Shown here piece by piece: positions 62,789 through 64,000 of a stretch of 64,000 nt of DNA. Source of the stretch: Fimenecus sp045543095 (lineage in GTDB: Bacteria; Bacillota; Clostridia; Oscillospirales; Acutalibacteraceae); the NCBI GenBank assembly GCA_045543095.1, contig JAZQMC010000008.1:1-64000 (forward strand), in the 5' to 3' direction. The notes beneath the pieces are model-generated. The model was not told the origin of the DNA and searched no databases. It saw only the letters and a list, made by a program, of their open reading frames with translations. Made by a program: the position numbers and the translations under genes. Position 1 is the first letter of the stretch, and every line of letters begins with the position of its first letter.

Positions 62789-63571
62789 TTACTCAACAAT
62801 CCACTTGAAATAAGTGAATGTGGTTAAGTCTATTATCATATATCTTGGTAATGCGTATTTGTTATCGTTTGGAGTTAGATGTCGAAAATGGTTATAGTCA
62901 AAGGCGATACACACGCCTGCCTCATTTAAGACTTTATCAATGCCGTTAGTTCGTCTGCCGTATGGAAAGGCAAAATATGTATCGTCAATTAAGTTTGTAT
63001 TAAAATCCGCGAGGAGTTCTTCATAGGTAAGCTCTTCTATGATTTTGCGGTTAATCCCCTCTTTTGATTTGCGGTGAAGATTGTGAGAATGGGAATAATA
63101 CTCAACATTTTCGGTATTCACAATATCTTCTGTCTTTAGAAATTTTTCTTTATCATCGGTTAAGTGCTTTCCGATTACGAAGCAAGTACCTTTGAAGTCA
63201 TATTTTTCTAAAATTGGTTTTACTACATCATTGAAATTCTTATAGCCGTCGTCAAAGGTGAGAACTACTGATTTTTCGGAGATTTCGAGCTCACCGTTGA
63301 TATAAGAATAGACTTCATCCATTGAATATGTGGTAAATCCGTTGTCATAAAGGTATTGTATATGCTTTTCAAACTTCGACACGGATATTGTGTAAATATC
63401 ATCCTTATAAGTTGTTTGTTTTTCCTCGTCAGTAACAACCCCATGATATGCAAGCACAGAAATTCCGTCGCGGGTGACATAATGGGGAATGATGATTTTA
63501 ATAAGCAACAATGAAACAATTGAAACACATAATATAATTGAAATGTTTTTAATTAGTTTTTTGGATTTCAA
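62789..63571 (-). CDS. Polysaccharide deacetylase (NodB domain), membrane-anchored
   Basis: 260 residues. An N-terminal signal anchor (about 8-29) precedes a NodB/CE4 domain: VLAYHGVV, VVLTFDDGYKNF (metal-binding Asp pair, about 103-104), SHSHNLH (His motif, about 165) and FAFPYGRR. The C-terminus lacks the usual final helices, so it is compact. It likely removes acetyl groups from cell-wall polysaccharide or peptidoglycan outside the cell. The start is TTG at 63571 with GGGGAG 8 bases upstream. Confidence 0.88.
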   Translation of the reverse strand: MKSKKLIKNISIILCVSIVSLLLIKIIIPHYVTRDGISVLAYHGVVTDEEKQTTYKDDIYTISVSKFEKHIQYLYDNGFTTYSMDEVYSYINGELEISEKSVVLTFDDGYKNFNDVVKPILEKYDFKGTCFVIGKHLTDDKEKFLKTEDIVNTENVEYYSHSHNLHRKSKEGINRKIIEELTYEELLADFNTNLIDDTYFAFPYGRRTNGIDKVLNEAGVCIAFDYNHFRHLTPNDNKYALPRYMIIDLTTFTYFKWIVE

Positions 63572-63603
63572 TTAGTTCACTCCCCTTTATATACTGCAAT
63601 TAG

Positions 63604-63632
63604 AATATAACATTTTCGACAAATATTGTCAA
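63604..63632 (-). promoter_or_regulatory. Promoter of the polysaccharide deacetylase gene
   Basis: TTGACA (63627-63632) and TATATT (63604-63609) on the minus strand with 17-base spacing, about 33 bases from the TTG start. Confidence 0.8.
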
Positions 63633-63653
63633 TTTTCGAGATTTACCACCTAA

Positions 63654-63729
63654 TCCACCGCCCTCATCAGAGGGAGGAATGAATCCCTCCACCGCTTACG
63701 CGGTCCCCCTCCCTTTGACAAGGGAGGCT
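63654..63729. repeat. GC-rich palindromic intergenic repeat, copy 2
   Basis: Three hairpins in a row: CCCTC-ATCA-GAGGG (63661-63674), ACCGC-TTAC-GCGGT (63691-63704) and CCTCCCTT-TGAC-AAGGGAGG (63708-63727). It shares stem sequence and the TTAC loop with the copy at 52335-52384. It lies between the divergent deacetylase gene and the plus-strand leader ORF, and its GC content is far above its surroundings. Confidence 0.75.
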
Positions 63730-63810
63730 CAAATATGACTAAATAATATAGTATAATAAAAATATCTTTTTATTTATTTTGACAAAAGTGGATTTTTTCG
63801 CGATTTTGTG

Positions 63811-63839
63811 TTGACGGATATTTTGTTTTATGATAGAAT
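63811..63839 (+). promoter_or_regulatory. Promoter of the 29-codon leader ORF
   Basis: TTGACG (63811-63816) and TAGAAT (63834-63839), spacing 17 bases, 30 bases before the ATG. Confidence 0.8.
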
Positions 63840-63868
63840 TTTGAAAGTAAATTTAAGGAGTGGCAGTA

Positions 63869-63958
63869 ATGTTCAAAATTCGACAGACAAAAGCGAATAT
63901 GTGTTCGGTTTCTGTTGGTATTACTGTTTCTTCTTTTCATTCATTCTTTGTTTTTTAA
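63869..63958 (+). CDS. 29-residue putative leader peptide
   Basis: ATG at 63869 with AAGGAG 8 bases upstream, TAA at 63956-63958. The peptide starts MFKIRQTKANMCSVSV and ends SSFHSFFVF, with five Phe... in fact four Phe in its last seven residues. A terminator hairpin begins 1-2 bases after the stop. This promoter, tiny ORF and hairpin order is typical of attenuation leaders. The regulated gene would lie right of the window, so the amino acid or metabolite sensed cannot be fixed. Confidence 0.6.
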   Translation: MFKIRQTKANMCSVSVGITVSSFHSFFVF

Positions 63959-63987
63959 GCGACGGTATTTCCGTCGTTATTTTTTTG
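63958..63987 (+). terminator. Terminator/attenuator after the leader ORF
   Basis: CGACGG (63960-63965) and CCGTCG (63971-63976) form a stem with loop TATTT, followed by TTATTTTTTT. Confidence 0.8.
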
Positions 63988-64000
63988 CAAATTTTTACAT

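Overview
The window comes from a low-GC Gram-positive bacterium, most likely a Clostridia member of the Oscillospiraceae/Ruminococcaceae type. The pointers are strong GGAGG-type ribosome binding sites, TTG and GTG starts, TTGACA-N17-TATAAT-type promoters, a Firmicutes-type ribosomal protein cluster, an L10 leader and plant-glycan glycosidases. Species cannot be named from sequence alone.

Layout. 1-275: 5' end of a GH27 alpha-galactosidase (minus). 397-720: promoter and two tRNA-Ser genes (UGA, GCU), then a tandem duplication containing the tRNA 3' end (to about 950) and a hypothetical membrane protein. About 1.9-49.9 kb: 34 genes, all on the minus strand and mostly a few bases apart or overlapping. 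They combine (a) a type VII secretion module (WXG100, DUF4176, LXG protein, two small helical partners, EssC, YukD/EsaB), (b) a Tad/Flp pilus system (TadA/CpaF, CpaE, TadB, TadC, Flp pilin, prepilin peptidase, TadE-like and DUF5702 proteins), (c) Ser/Thr kinases, PP2C phosphatases, two DUF6382-FHA proteins and a CpaE-like ATPase, (d) zinc-ribbon, TPR/WG-repeat and OmpA-like lipoproteins, and (e) a 3517-residue Ig-like surface protein. The upstream end carries a promoter whose -35/-10 spacer is a perfect palindrome, next to a divergent XRE regulator.

50.3-52.3 kb: three membrane protein genes. 52.4-57.9 kb: a GH31, GH-D-clan glycosidase and C_GCAxxG_C_C operon. 58.0-58.9 kb: a lipoprotein and a 35-residue peptide gene. 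59.0-62.6 kb: rpmG-secE-nusG-rplK-rplA-rplJ-rplL with leader RNAs; rpoB does not follow rplL. 62.8-63.6 kb: a polysaccharide deacetylase. The right edge has a promoter, a 29-codon leader ORF and a terminator hairpin on the plus strand.

How it may work together (inference): kinases and phosphatases set the phosphorylation state of threonines in repeated ETTVL motifs. These lie in the tail of a small membrane protein and just ahead of an FHA domain, so FHA proteins could couple surface sensing to the type VII and Tad machines. EsaA, EssA and EssB are not visible in the window.
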